A stretch of 64,000 nt of DNA from Oscillospiraceae bacterium (GCA_900768995.1 CAAGEZ010000026.1:1-64000), one strand, 5' to 3'. Shown: positions 7,285-16,894, numbered from the stretch's first letter. A program made the numbers and translations. Notes: generated by a model from the letters alone, not told the origin.

Positions 7285-8415
7285 TTACTCATCATAATCA
7301 TCAAGGAACCAATGCTTGTCGCCCTTATTGTCCTTGTAAGCAATGACCGTGTTCAGATTAACGTTCTCCACACTGCGGAAAATGTTCATCTCAACCTGCG
7401 GATTCACCTTTTTCATATCAGCAATGAGCCGTTTTATCTCCTGACGCTTTGAGCCTGTGTTGGTGGGAGTGCAGGTGGTGCAGGTGTCCGTGAACCGACA
7501 GGCACATTGAATAAAATGCAGGTCATTGTAATCCCGCCAGTGCTTGATATCGTCCTCACGGATAAAATACAGCGGGCGAATAAGCTCCATACCCTCAAAA
7601 TTGGTGCTGTGTAGCTTCGGCATCATCGTCTGCACCTGACCGCCGTAAAGCATACCCATTAAAATAGTCTCGATAACATCATCAAAATGATGACCGAGAG
7701 CAATTTTGTTGCAGCCAAGCTCCTTGGCCTTGCTGTAAAGATGCCCCCTGCGCATTCTCGCACAAAGATAGCAGGGATTTTTCTCAACGTTGTAAACAGC
7801 CTCAAAAATATCCGACTCAAAAATATTCAGCGGAATGGACATAGCCGCCGCATTTTTCTCGATAATGCTGCGGTTTTCGGGGCTGTAGCCCGGGTCCATA
7901 CAAAGGAAAACCACCTCAAAGGGAAATTTGTCGTGCCTTTTAAGCTCCTGAAAAAGCTTCGCCATAAGCATAGAGTCCTTGCCGCCCGAAATGCACACCG
8001 CAATTTTGTCCCCGGGCTTCACAAGCTCATATGTGGTCACAGCCTTTGCAAAACGGCTCCATATCACCTTGCTGAATTTTTTCCTTATGCTCTTTTCAAC
8101 GCCCTCGGTGATCTCCGCATTTTCAAGTTTTTCTCTCAGCCATTCGCAGTAGCCCCCCGAAAGATTGTATGCATCATAGCCCTCACCGCAAAGCTCCTCC
8201 GCCGTGTCACGGCTTATAGCCCCGCTCTTGCAGCATATTATAAGCTTTTTGTCCCTTGGAAATTCAGCGTACTTTTCCGAAATAACATTCTGGGGAATGT
8301 TCACCGCTCCGTCAATGTGACCGAACTCAAAAGCATATTCATCACGGATATCAATAAGCATAAAGCTGTCGGGAGAAAGCCCGCCAAGCTCCTTGACCGT
8401 AATTTCCTGTTCCAT
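7285..8415 (-). CDS. rhodanese / TtcA-like PP-loop fusion protein
   Basis: 376 residues. Residues about 5-95 are a rhodanese domain with LIDIRDEYAFEFGHIDGA and active-site CCKSG. From about 120 there is a PP-loop ATPase: SGGKDS at about 143-148, CYLCARMRRG, then GHHFDDVIET, as in the TtcA/TilS group that thiolates or modifies tRNA. A late CACRFTDTCTTC cluster could bind a metal or Fe-S centre. The fusion would deliver sulfur from the rhodanese cysteine to the PP-loop enzyme (inference). The start at 8413-8415 follows AAAGGA; an earlier ATG at 8436 overlaps the upstream stop. It is the last gene of the transglutaminase operon. Confidence 0.8.
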   Translation of the reverse strand: MEQEITVKELGGLSPDSFMLIDIRDEYAFEFGHIDGAVNIPQNVISEKYAEFPRDKKLIICCKSGAISRDTAEELCGEGYDAYNLSGGYCEWLREKLENAEITEGVEKSIRKKFSKVIWSRFAKAVTTYELVKPGDKIAVCISGGKDSMLMAKLFQELKRHDKFPFEVVFLCMDPGYSPENRSIIEKNAAAMSIPLNIFESDIFEAVYNVEKNPCYLCARMRRGHLYSKAKELGCNKIALGHHFDDVIETILMGMLYGGQVQTMMPKLHSTNFEGMELIRPLYFIREDDIKHWRDYNDLHFIQCACRFTDTCTTCTPTNTGSKRQEIKRLIADMKKVNPQVEMNIFRSVENVNLNTVIAYKDNKGDKHWFLDDYDE

Positions 8416-8432
8416 CTGTGATAATTCCTTTC

Positions 8433-9647
8433 TCATTCAATAACAAAGATCAGTATGCGGTACTGCTTGTAATAATCAATGTAGCTTATCTGCCCTCTGA
8501 AATTAAGCTCGGAAACTATCCTGTCAATGTCCGAAACGCCGTCATTGTCGGGCTTTATAAGCTGTGAAATGGTCTGTAAGCATAAATTCGACGAATCAAA
8601 TTTCAGCATAAAATATTTGTCCCCCGAATCAATGCATTCCCTGCACGAATCGGTGATTATCTCAATTGCCTTGTCGTAATCCTCAGCATACCTGTCCTCA
8701 TAAACGAAATAATTCATCGTCTCAGTCTCAGCCTTTGGGGGAGCGCATAAATAGTTGTTTATGCTGCGGTTATTCTGTATAACCGCATCGTCAACAAGAA
8801 AATACTGATACAGAATAAGGTCGGGATAACGCTCTCTCAGAGCCTCCGAGGGCTGATCCCAGCCGATGTCCACGTGATACCAGCTTCCCTCCAGCTTCAC
8901 CATATTCCACATATGGTCAACGCCCGTGTAGCCCGTAACTATCATATTTTCCACACCGATAAGGTTGCAAAGATATGAAAACGCCTTTGCATATCCCTCG
9001 CACAGTGCCCTTTTGTTCACCAGCGCCCCGTAGACCGAATCCACATAATCCCCCTCAACAGCGCTTTCCACATTGAGCACAAGGTAATCGTGGATATATT
9101 TCAGCTTTTCGTAATCGGACATACTGTCATCAAGCTGCGAGATTATCTCCTTTGCAGCCGCCTCGGTCGCCCTCAGCATCTCGCTTGCCTCTTCCACATC
9201 GTATTTGTATGTGAAATTGATGGTGTATGAGTGAGTGAACGTGTCAAAATCCCCAAGGGTGCGGTCAGAAAGATAAAACAGCATAAGCTGCTCACAGCGC
9301 ACAGCCTCAAGCACCTTAACATAATCCGCCTCGCTTATGGTAAGGGGCATCTGCGCCGATGACCTGAAATTCGTGATAGTGTCAACAACGCTGTTGTAAG
9401 CGTCCTTCATACGGGAATCATAGTTCAGCGAAGCATATCGTGTCACCATATTGGGCGGGATATAAAGCCCCGACTCCGCAATGCTGCCGTTGTCGGTGTT
9501 CTCGGTGACTTCAACGGTAGTGCCGTTTGAAATAACGGTAATGCCGCTGCTCTTGGTGCAGCCCGTAAACACAGCACAGCCCGAAAAAAGTATGAGCATA
9601 GCTCCCGCAGCGCCGAATATTCTGTTTTTGACCTTGCCGCAGAACAT
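8433..9647 (-). CDS. transglutaminase-fold lipoprotein 5
   Basis: 404 residues with lipobox VFTGC (Cys30). The transglutaminase-like core has Cys216 in RALCEGYA, His245 in DHMWNMV and Asp260 in YHVDIGWDQP, an intact Cys-His-Asp triad. A helical region (about 70-200) precedes the core, ending in YEKLKYIHDYLV. The S/T linker is short. Surface-anchored crosslinking or cysteine-protease activity on peptides or the cell wall is possible; the substrate is unknown. The start at 9647 has only a weak AAAGG site. It lies 21 bp after the previous paralog and before the rhodanese-TtcA gene. Confidence 0.85.
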   Translation of the reverse strand: MFCGKVKNRIFGAAGAMLILFSGCAVFTGCTKSSGITVISNGTTVEVTENTDNGSIAESGLYIPPNMVTRYASLNYDSRMKDAYNSVVDTITNFRSSAQMPLTISEADYVKVLEAVRCEQLMLFYLSDRTLGDFDTFTHSYTINFTYKYDVEEASEMLRATEAAAKEIISQLDDSMSDYEKLKYIHDYLVLNVESAVEGDYVDSVYGALVNKRALCEGYAKAFSYLCNLIGVENMIVTGYTGVDHMWNMVKLEGSWYHVDIGWDQPSEALRERYPDLILYQYFLVDDAVIQNNRSINNYLCAPPKAETETMNYFVYEDRYAEDYDKAIEIITDSCRECIDSGDKYFMLKFDSSNLCLQTISQLIKPDNDGVSDIDRIVSELNFRGQISYIDYYKQYRILIFVIE

Positions 9648-9668
9648 AGCTCATACGCCGCCTTTCCG

Positions 9669-11288
9669 TCAGTCAAGATATTCCAAAAATATCTTGACCG
9701 TTCTTGTGCTGCTGTTGCTGTTGTGGTAAATGGATTCAGTGTTGAAGCGGTTTTTCGCCTTGTCCCTGATGCCGCCCAGAAGCCCGATAACATTGTCGGA
9801 GGAGTTGCCGAAAAGCACTCCCGTCACATCTGAAAAAACCTTGTCGTCAGCGCAGAGTATCTGAACGGTGCTTGCCTTTGTCTCCGCCGCTTTCAGTGCC
9901 TCGGAGGATATGAGCGACTTTGCCTCCGCAACGCTGCCCGCCACAAGATTGTTGTAGTAATAATACTGATACTTCTTGCCCTCAGCCTTTGGAACTTCAT
10001 AATCGTAATCATCGACCTGTCTCAGCTCACGGATACGCTCATCGGTCAGCCCGAAATAATCGTATCTCACCGAGTCGGGAGATTTTGCACGGTCGGGGTC
10101 GTCCCAGGTAAGGTCAATGTGATAATAATCATTGTCCATTTTAACGATGTTCCACATATGCGGCTCATTCGCCACACCCAGCACAATAAGGGAATCAATT
10201 CCCGCCAGCGAGCAAAGATATGTAAAGCTCTGTGCATACCCCTGACAAAGTGCCTCTTTTTCCACAAGAGTGCCGTATATCGTGTTTGGATTTGCAGATT
10301 TTTCGTCATATGTGCAGTTTCTGATAATATAGTCGTGGAACAGCTTAACGATGTCATAATCGTTCATCTCGGGAGTTATCATCGACAGTATATTGTCCGC
10401 CGCCTTGTCCACCTCAGCCTGCATAGACGGTATCTTGTCGATATCGAAAATGTAGCTCACGTCCATAGCCTTGATGTAGCCCGTGCTCGGGTCAGTGGAG
10501 TAGTTTATGGTGGGGGAGATGTAAAAAAGCCTGTTCTCGTCATTGTAAATGAGCTGATACGTGTCAAAAAGCTGCTGGAAGGTCACCTTTTCATCGGCAG
10601 TGAATGTTACTTTTTTCTCACAGCTAAGCATTGCGCTCACCAGCTTGTCATAAAGCACCTTGTGAGTGTTGTCAAGGGTGTAATAGCTGTATGGGTGGGA
10701 GATGATATCCCTGCCAGTGTAAGGGCTTTTTCTGCCGTCGGTGAGCTTGATGTTCAGTCCATCTGCCGATACATCAGCCGACAGTGCCGCCGTAACGCTT
10801 GCCTCCGACTCCGCAGCAGTTCCCGCCGTGCTCACAGTAACAACGCTCTCGCTTGCCGATGTTACCGCAGATGTGACCGTGGTAACAGATGATGCAGATG
10901 TCTCCGCCGCCGTCAGAACAGCCGTGGGGGGAGTGGTCTGGGTCTTTTCGTAATATTCGGAGATGCCAACCTCAGGAACGTCCTCAAGAGACAGACTCGC
11001 AGTGGTCGAAAGTGATGTTTCGCTCTCTGAGGGCACAGTTTCAGTCTCAGTCTCAGATTCAGTCATCGAAGTTGTGGTCTCGGTCGTTGTAGTCTCAGGA
11101 GCCGTTGTCATCTCCGGAGTGGTGTGCTCCGAGGTGTCATATATCGTCATTACCGTGCCCGTAGCGGAATAGGTGGGCAGGGTGTCAGCCCCCTCGGGGT
11201 ATTCAATCTCACTTCCGCAGGCAGTAAGATAAAGAAGCGCAGCCGCAAAAGCCGCAGCTCTGAAAGCAAATGATCTGTTGTTTTTCAT
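9669..11288 (-). CDS. transglutaminase-fold lipoprotein 4, long S/T linker
   Basis: 539 residues. The lipobox is YLTAC (Cys24). Residues about 43-170 are very rich in Thr, Ser, Glu and Ala, a flexible spacer holding the domain off the membrane. The catalytic core has Cys348 in EALCQGYA, His377 in EPHMWNIV and Asp392 in YHIDLTWDDP. YDIVKLFHDYII before the core matches the same helix in the paralogs. GGAG precedes ATG 11286-11288. It is the fourth of five tandem paralogs, 18 bp downstream of the third. Confidence 0.86.
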   Translation of the reverse strand: MKNNRSFAFRAAAFAAALLYLTACGSEIEYPEGADTLPTYSATGTVMTIYDTSEHTTPEMTTAPETTTTETTTSMTESETETETVPSESETSLSTTASLSLEDVPEVGISEYYEKTQTTPPTAVLTAAETSASSVTTVTSAVTSASESVVTVSTAGTAAESEASVTAALSADVSADGLNIKLTDGRKSPYTGRDIISHPYSYYTLDNTHKVLYDKLVSAMLSCEKKVTFTADEKVTFQQLFDTYQLIYNDENRLFYISPTINYSTDPSTGYIKAMDVSYIFDIDKIPSMQAEVDKAADNILSMITPEMNDYDIVKLFHDYIIRNCTYDEKSANPNTIYGTLVEKEALCQGYAQSFTYLCSLAGIDSLIVLGVANEPHMWNIVKMDNDYYHIDLTWDDPDRAKSPDSVRYDYFGLTDERIRELRQVDDYDYEVPKAEGKKYQYYYYNNLVAGSVAEAKSLISSEALKAAETKASTVQILCADDKVFSDVTGVLFGNSSDNVIGLLGGIRDKAKNRFNTESIYHNSNSSTRTVKIFLEYLD

Positions 11289-11305
11289 CGCTTGTTCTCC
11301 GTAAT

Positions 11306-12475
11306 CTATTCTGATATCATTGTAATATGAATGATAAATTCTTCATCATTAAGGTAGCGCACATATTTTTTCTCGTTTATCCTGATATCGGATTCCCCGT
11401 TTATCTCCGCAAAGACTTGCTTGATGCCGCCGTTGTCAAAAAGCTTGTTCACAGCATTTTTGTAAGCCTTTTCATCGGAAAATCTCACCCCTGCGTCCTT
11501 TCTGCCGCATCTGAGAGCATCAAGCAAAGCCTTTTTCATAAGCTCATATCCCTCATCGCCGCTTTCGGCATAATACCCCTCACGTCTGTAATAATTTTCC
11601 GTAGAGGAGCATATGGGATAGGTAAAGTAGGAATTATCGGGGAAATGAGTTACCCCCGAGATATCCGAATCCGCCGCCAAAAAGTAGTAATATCTGATAA
11701 AATCGGTGTCCACAGGGTCAAGAATGGGGTCGTCCCAGGTGCAGTCAACATTGTACCACATATCGTCCAGCTTAACGATATTCCAGGCGTGAAGAGCACC
11801 CTCGGAATTTGTCCCCGAAACGGTAAAGCAGTCAATGTCTGCCTTGCTGCAAAGGAAGTCAAATGCAAAGGCATAGCCCTCGCACTGAGCATATCCGTCG
11901 CAGAGTGCGCCGTAAACAGTGTTTGCGTAATCGGTGTCCATAGAGAATGTGCAGCCAAGCACAAGAGCATCGTGAAAGGCTTTCAGCTTTTCATAATCGG
12001 AGGTGTTTTCATCAAACCCCCCGAATATCTCATCGGTGCGTGCTGCTATCTCGGTTTTCATCTGATCCGCCTCATTTGCCGTGAACCTGTATGACAGCAT
12101 CAGCGTGTCAGCAGGGGCGGCAGGGCGGTAGAACATACTTGAAAGCCAAAAAAGCTCCTCTTCCTGATAATAAACGGAAACATAAAGCTTTCTCAGCGTA
12201 TCGGGGTCAAGTGCCTCGGGAAATACCGCCTTTTCCTCAAAGTTAAAGGCAGCATCTCTGATAATGCCGTAATATCCCTTTTCCTTGTCGGACAGTTGGC
12301 AGTAAATATACCTGCTGTCGTCAACGAAATTGTCATCATTTGCGGACAGGCTGCCCGCAGGCACAAGCTCCTCCGCCTCAGCGGGGAGCTCTTCGACCTT
12401 TGAACAGCCTGCATTGATAATAGCGCATAACAGTGCCGAACACATCAGCACATTTTTAAAACGGAAACTTTTCAT
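11306..12475 (-). CDS. transglutaminase-fold lipoprotein 3
   Basis: 389 residues, lipobox INAGC (Cys24), almost no S/T linker. The triad is Cys198 in YAQCEGYA, His229 in LHAWNIV and Asp244 in YNVDCTWDDP. YEKLKAFHDALV precedes the core. GGAGCAGGA lies before ATG 12473-12475. The short linker suggests this copy works closer to the membrane than copies 1 and 4. Confidence 0.86.
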   Translation of the reverse strand: MKSFRFKNVLMCSALLCAIINAGCSKVEELPAEAEELVPAGSLSANDDNFVDDSRYIYCQLSDKEKGYYGIIRDAAFNFEEKAVFPEALDPDTLRKLYVSVYYQEEELFWLSSMFYRPAAPADTLMLSYRFTANEADQMKTEIAARTDEIFGGFDENTSDYEKLKAFHDALVLGCTFSMDTDYANTVYGALCDGYAQCEGYAFAFDFLCSKADIDCFTVSGTNSEGALHAWNIVKLDDMWYNVDCTWDDPILDPVDTDFIRYYYFLAADSDISGVTHFPDNSYFTYPICSSTENYYRREGYYAESGDEGYELMKKALLDALRCGRKDAGVRFSDEKAYKNAVNKLFDNGGIKQVFAEINGESDIRINEKKYVRYLNDEEFIIHITMISE

Positions 12476-12492
12476 TCCTGCTCCGAAAAAAA

Positions 12493-13815
12493 TCAGTAAA
12501 TAAGATCAAGTTCGATAACGAGAGTGTTAGGGTCGCAGTTGGAGGAAACGGACTTAACAGCGGAGTTCTCGTTCTTTATCCAGGAAGCGTAATCCTTGAG
12601 GTTTGCGGTGATAGAGTCGTAAATGCTCTTGTCGGAAACACGTATCTCAGCAGCTCTAAGCTTGTTTGAAGCGGTCTCCTTCATCTTAGCCTTAAGAGCG
12701 GAATCAGCGGAAGCCGTATCGGTATAAAGCTGGTTTGTAACATTGAAGTAGTTCATCTTTGTAGCGGTGCAGGCAGGGGGAGTGAAGTAAGTGAGCTGAG
12801 TGCCCGATATCTTCTTGTTAACGTTGAAGTGAGACTTGTTGTGTATCCACTCGTCGGGAACAAGGAAATATCTGTATCTTACATTGGTCTTGTCCACCTC
12901 GGTAAGAATGGGGTCGTCCCAGGTGCAGTCGAGGTTGTACCATTCGCCGTCAACCTTTACAACGTTCCAGGCGTGAGTATCGTTAGCCTCGTTGCTTCCG
13001 ACAATGACCATAGACTCAATGCCCGCCATATCGCAGAGATACTGCATAGTCTTTGCATATCCCTCACACTGGATAGTGCCCTTTACGAATCCGCCGTAAA
13101 TGGTCTGGTTGAAGCCCTCTTCCTTAACGAAGTCATTGTTGAGACAAATGTAATCGTGGAAAACCTTCAGCTTGCCGAAAGTATCCTTGCCCTCAGCCTG
13201 AGCAAGGACCTCGGAAACCTTGGCAGTGATATCCTTCTGCATAGAAGCGATAAGCTCAGGGTCAGTCTCCCAGTACCACAGCTTGCCCTTAACTACCTTT
13301 GCGGAGGTGAGCCAGAAAAGCTCAGGCTCCTGCATATAAAGCACGCCGTAAACCTTTATCCACATTTCATCGGTAACGCTGTCATCGACCGGAACCTTGG
13401 TCTTGACGGACTTTACAGCCTCAAGAATCTGAGCATAAAGAGCCTTTTCCTGCTCATTCAGAGTGTTGTAGCCGTAGCGTGTCTTGTAATCAACATTGTA
13501 CTCGGTAAGAACGGGAGCCTTTTCGGTAACAACACCGCCCTGAATGAGATCGGCGATCTCCTCCTGATTTACAGAAACAGAGGTCTCAGCGATCTCGGGA
13601 GCAGTCTCGCTGCCGCCGAACTCAATGTTTGCGCCGGGGTCAACAAAGCCTGTTGCACTTGTCACGTCACCCTCAGCAGCGACCTCAGAGCCGTCCTGAA
13701 TAATGTTTATGGTAGTTTCCTCAGCAGGAGTGTCCTCCACCTGCTTGCCGCAGGCAGAGAGCATAGAAGCTGTAAGGAGAAGAGCTGCGCATACAGCCGA
13801 AATTCTTTTTTTCAT
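12493..13815 (-). CDS. transglutaminase-fold lipoprotein 2
   Basis: 440 residues, lipobox LSAC (Cys22). The linker of about 80 residues is acidic and less Thr-rich than in copies 1 and 4. The triad is Cys250 in TIQCEGYA, His281 in THAWNVV and Asp296 in YNLDCTWDDP. The segment EGYAKTMQYLCDMAGIES is nearly identical to copy 1, so these two are the most recent duplicates. AAAGGAAAGG precedes the start. Confidence 0.87.
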   Translation of the reverse strand: MKKRISAVCAALLLTASMLSACGKQVEDTPAEETTINIIQDGSEVAAEGDVTSATGFVDPGANIEFGGSETAPEIAETSVSVNQEEIADLIQGGVVTEKAPVLTEYNVDYKTRYGYNTLNEQEKALYAQILEAVKSVKTKVPVDDSVTDEMWIKVYGVLYMQEPELFWLTSAKVVKGKLWYWETDPELIASMQKDITAKVSEVLAQAEGKDTFGKLKVFHDYICLNNDFVKEEGFNQTIYGGFVKGTIQCEGYAKTMQYLCDMAGIESMVIVGSNEANDTHAWNVVKVDGEWYNLDCTWDDPILTEVDKTNVRYRYFLVPDEWIHNKSHFNVNKKISGTQLTYFTPPACTATKMNYFNVTNQLYTDTASADSALKAKMKETASNKLRAAEIRVSDKSIYDSITANLKDYASWIKNENSAVKSVSSNCDPNTLVIELDLIY

Positions 13816-13881
13816 TTAAAAATGTTCCTTTCCTTTTTAAGATATTATCGGCATCGTATCCGTGCCGCTTTATATTTTTAA

Positions 13882-15558
13882 TTATGCATAAACGATATCG
13901 TAGTGAATGACCTGCACTCCCGAAGTGAAGGACTTCTGTCTCTGGATCTGCTTAACGCTTGAAGACTTGCCCTTTGCATATTTCTGGAATGTTCTGAAAT
14001 AATCATCGGACATAAGCTCATCATAAACGCTCTTGGAGCTTACTCTTATCTCAGCAACGTTCTTGCCGTTTGCGATAGCGTCATCGATAGCAGCATACAT
14101 AGCAGCCTCAGCGTCAGCCTTGCTGTCATAAAGCTTGTTGTAAGCCGCAAAGTAGTTGCAGGCTTCCTTTGTGCAGGCAGGAGGAGTGTAAAGCTTGATA
14201 GAGCCGCTGCTTCTGAGAAGTGTGCTTACGTTGAAGTGGGTGATGTTATGTATCCAGGAGTCGGGAACGAGGAAGAACTCGTACTGAATGTAGCTTGAAC
14301 CAAAGCTGTTGATGGGGTCGCCCCAGGTGGAGTCGAGGTTGTAGTAGCCGTTCTCGCAGTAAACAACGTTCCAGGCGTGGGAGTTGCCGTCCTTGTCGGA
14401 GCCTCTTACAACACAGGATTCGATACCCGCCATATCGCAGAGATACTGCATAGTCTTTGCATATCCTGCACACTGGAGAGCACCCTTGTTTGTAAGGCCG
14501 TTGTAAATGGAGCAGTTGTAGCCTGTTTCGGACTTGCTGAATTCATTTGAAAGAACGATGGAATCGAAGAATACCTTAAGCTTTGAAACAGTGCCGCTGT
14601 AGTTATTAGCCTTGGAAAGAATGTTAGCCGCAGCAGTGTCAATTTCCTGCTGCATAGCCTTTATCTCAGCCTTGTCGGTAGTCTTGAAGGACAGGGTTGC
14701 GAATGTGGAGCCTGCGGAAATGGTATTGCCCATCCAGAAGAGCTGAGGCTCGGAATCGTAAACAATGGCATATACCTTTACAGCATCATCGGAAGAAAGG
14801 CCCGAGGGGATCTCAACAACGCTGTTGAGTGTCTTGACAGCATTTACATATCTGTTGTAAAGAGTCTGCTCGTCAGCAGTGAGCTGCTTGTAAACATATC
14901 TTGAAGAGGACTTTACATTGTACTTAGCGTCCTCGATAGCCTCGCCTGAGAAGCTGTTGTTACTGTTTGATGTGCCCTCATCAGTCTTGGTAGTGGTCTC
15001 ATTTACAGCCGCAGTAGTCTCGGCAGGAGCAGCAGTTGTAGCTGCAGCAGTAGTCTCGGCAGGCTTCTTGTCGGAAAGGTAATCGGAGTGGATAAATCCG
15101 CCGTTAGCCAGCTTGTAGTAGCCTGTGTCTGTAAGAGCAACTATCTCAACAGTGTCGCCTGTGTAGTGCTGTGAAATGGGTGTAGCACCGATGATAGCCT
15201 TTTCTCTTGAATAGCAGTTCTCGGTGACATACATAGTTGCGGACATCTCAGTCTCGGACCACTCGGGAGCAGTCTCGGAAGTCTCGGAGGTCTCAGTAGC
15301 GGAGGTCTCAGAAGTTTCAGATGTTTCTGTGGTCTCCTCAGTAGTGGTAGTCTCTTCGGTGGTAGTCTCAGGGACTGTTGTTGTCTCGGGAACAGTGGTG
15401 GTTTCGGAAACTACTTCGGTCTCAGGAGCGGGTGTGGTCTCGATCTCAGGGATAGAACCTGTGTCCTCAGCAGTCTGCTGACAGCCTGATGCGATCAGTG
15501 TGAGAGAAAGCACACAGGCGATAACAGCGGAAATTTTCTTACTGTTTGTTGTCTTCAT
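13882..15558 (-). CDS. transglutaminase-fold lipoprotein 1 with SH3-like domain
   Basis: 558 residues, lipobox IASGC (Cys26). Residues 40-105 are a Thr/Glu/Ser repeat tract (repeats of VPETTT and TSETSE). An SH3-like module follows at about 106-163 (MYVTENCYSREK to FIHSDYLS), of the kind that binds cell wall, then a second Thr/Ala linker. The core has Cys363 in LQCAGYA, His394 in SHAWNVV and Asp409 in YNLDSTWGDP. AAAGGAG lies before the start, which overlaps the CNNM gene by 20 bp. The wall-binding domain makes it the clearest candidate for a cell-wall role. Confidence 0.87.
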   Translation of the reverse strand: MKTTNSKKISAVIACVLSLTLIASGCQQTAEDTGSIPEIETTPAPETEVVSETTTVPETTTVPETTTEETTTTEETTETSETSETSATETSETSETAPEWSETEMSATMYVTENCYSREKAIIGATPISQHYTGDTVEIVALTDTGYYKLANGGFIHSDYLSDKKPAETTAAATTAAPAETTAAVNETTTKTDEGTSNSNNSFSGEAIEDAKYNVKSSSRYVYKQLTADEQTLYNRYVNAVKTLNSVVEIPSGLSSDDAVKVYAIVYDSEPQLFWMGNTISAGSTFATLSFKTTDKAEIKAMQQEIDTAAANILSKANNYSGTVSKLKVFFDSIVLSNEFSKSETGYNCSIYNGLTNKGALQCAGYAKTMQYLCDMAGIESCVVRGSDKDGNSHAWNVVYCENGYYNLDSTWGDPINSFGSSYIQYEFFLVPDSWIHNITHFNVSTLLRSSGSIKLYTPPACTKEACNYFAAYNKLYDSKADAEAAMYAAIDDAIANGKNVAEIRVSSKSVYDELMSDDYFRTFQKYAKGKSSSVKQIQRQKSFTSGVQVIHYDIVYA

Positions 15559-16894
15559 CTTCGGGTAACTCCTTTTCTTCTTTTGGCTTTATTACAGCTT
15601 TTATTCTGACAATTCTCATATCTTCGGTGAGCAGAACGGTAAATTCGATGTTCTTATAGCTTACCGAAGGTGTCTCGCCGTCCTCGGGGATACGTCCCAG
15701 AAGGTCGGTGACGAAGCCGCTCATTGTGTCATAGCGGCAGTCCTCGGGAAGAGGCTCTCCAAGGGTCTCCATAACGTCCGCAGGGTCTGCGGTGCCCTTG
15801 ATAGTGTAGGTATCGTCGGATATTTTGATGATATCCTCCGTCTCGTGGTCATATTCGTCCTGAATGCTTCCCACAATGGATTCCACAAGGTCCTCCATAG
15901 TAACAAGCCCCGCAGTGCCGCCGTATTCGTCCACCGCCACAGCTATCTGCTGCTTTTTCTCGGTGAACATCTTGAAAAGATCGCCGCACATACAGCTTTC
16001 GGGAACAAATTCAGCATCTCTCAGAAAATTCTCCGCTTTTATGCCCTTTGAGGACTCCGTGCCGATAAGGCACAGCAGGTCTTTCACGCATATGATGCCC
16101 ACAATGTGGTCAACGCTCTCCCTGTAAACGGGAATGCGTGAAAATCCGCTCTTTATGGCGGTATATACCACCTCGGATATCTCAGCGTCCTCGCTTACCG
16201 CAACGATATCGGTGCGGTGGGTCATAACGTCGCTGACAGTCAGCTCGTGGAACTCGAAAACGTTGTTTATCATTTCCTTTTCGGAGGATTCGATAGTACC
16301 CGTCTCGTTTCCCGCATCGACCATCATAAGTATCTCTTCCTCGGTAACAGCGTCATCGTCGCCGGAATTTCTTCCGAAAAGCTTTGACACCGCCGCCGAC
16401 AGCTCAGTAACAGGGGACATCAGCACATACAGAAGCTTCACAGCCCCCGCAGTCGCAACAGCATAATTTTCCGCCGCACTGTCTTTCATAAGTATCCTCG
16501 GCAGGTCGCTGCCGAAAAATCTCAGTATAAGCGCAGTGATAAGGAAGCTAAGCACAATAATGAGACATACCGGAATATTGCTTTCGCCCGCCCCGATTAT
16601 CAGAGGAACAGCGAAGCAGTAAGCGTATATCGCACCGATGAGCAGAGAATTTATGAGCTTGTGAGCGGAAAACGCAGCGAAAAATCTCCGCTGATTTTTA
16701 AACAGCTTAAAAAGCGTCAGCTTTCCGCCGCTGTCGTCCTCATAGCTTTTTATCCTGCCCTCGCCCAGCTCGTCCGCCGCAGCCTCGGCGCAGCCGTAAA
16801 ACAGCCTTACCGCCGTAAGACAGGCGCAAATGATGATACCAATGGTAAGTGTCTTCTCGTCTGAGAGAATTAACCGACTCCCGTCAGGTCCCAT
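15539..16894 (-). CDS. CNNM/CorC (HlyC) family membrane protein with CBS pair
   Basis: 451 residues. The N-terminal half holds the DUF21/CNNM transmembrane domain. It is followed by TEEEILMMVDAGNETGTIE, typical of this family before the CBS domains, then VSDVMTHRTDIVAV with two CBS motifs (about 200-320), and a C-terminal CorC_HlyC domain containing DEYGGTAGLVTMEDLVE. Family members transport or regulate Mg2+ or other divalent cations. The start at 16892-16894 follows GAAAGGA; the longer frame lacks a site. It is the first gene of the operon that continues with the five transglutaminase-fold lipoproteins. Confidence 0.9.
   Translation of the reverse strand: MGPDGSRLILSDEKTLTIGIIICACLTAVRLFYGCAEAAADELGEGRIKSYEDDSGGKLTLFKLFKNQRRFFAAFSAHKLINSLLIGAIYAYCFAVPLIIGAGESNIPVCLIIVLSFLITALILRFFGSDLPRILMKDSAAENYAVATAGAVKLLYVLMSPVTELSAAVSKLFGRNSGDDDAVTEEEILMMVDAGNETGTIESSEKEMINNVFEFHELTVSDVMTHRTDIVAVSEDAEISEVVYTAIKSGFSRIPVYRESVDHIVGIICVKDLLCLIGTESSKGIKAENFLRDAEFVPESCMCGDLFKMFTEKKQQIAVAVDEYGGTAGLVTMEDLVESIVGSIQDEYDHETEDIIKISDDTYTIKGTADPADVMETLGEPLPEDCRYDTMSGFVTDLLGRIPEDGETPSVSYKNIEFTVLLTEDMRIVRIKAVIKPKEEKELPEDEDNKQ

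Noticed and set aside
10119..10892. 257-codon plus frame opposite transglutaminase-fold copy 4
   Set aside because: Antisense shadow with no ribosome site or recognisable domain.
12829..13881. 350-codon open frame on the plus strand opposite transglutaminase-fold copy 2
   Set aside because: It mirrors a well-supported minus-strand gene, shows no domain and has no ribosome site; it is a product of codon bias.
13816..13881. 66-bp gap between transglutaminase-fold copies 1 and 2 as an internal terminator or promoter
   Set aside because: Only a four-base stem and no convincing -35/-10 pair are present.
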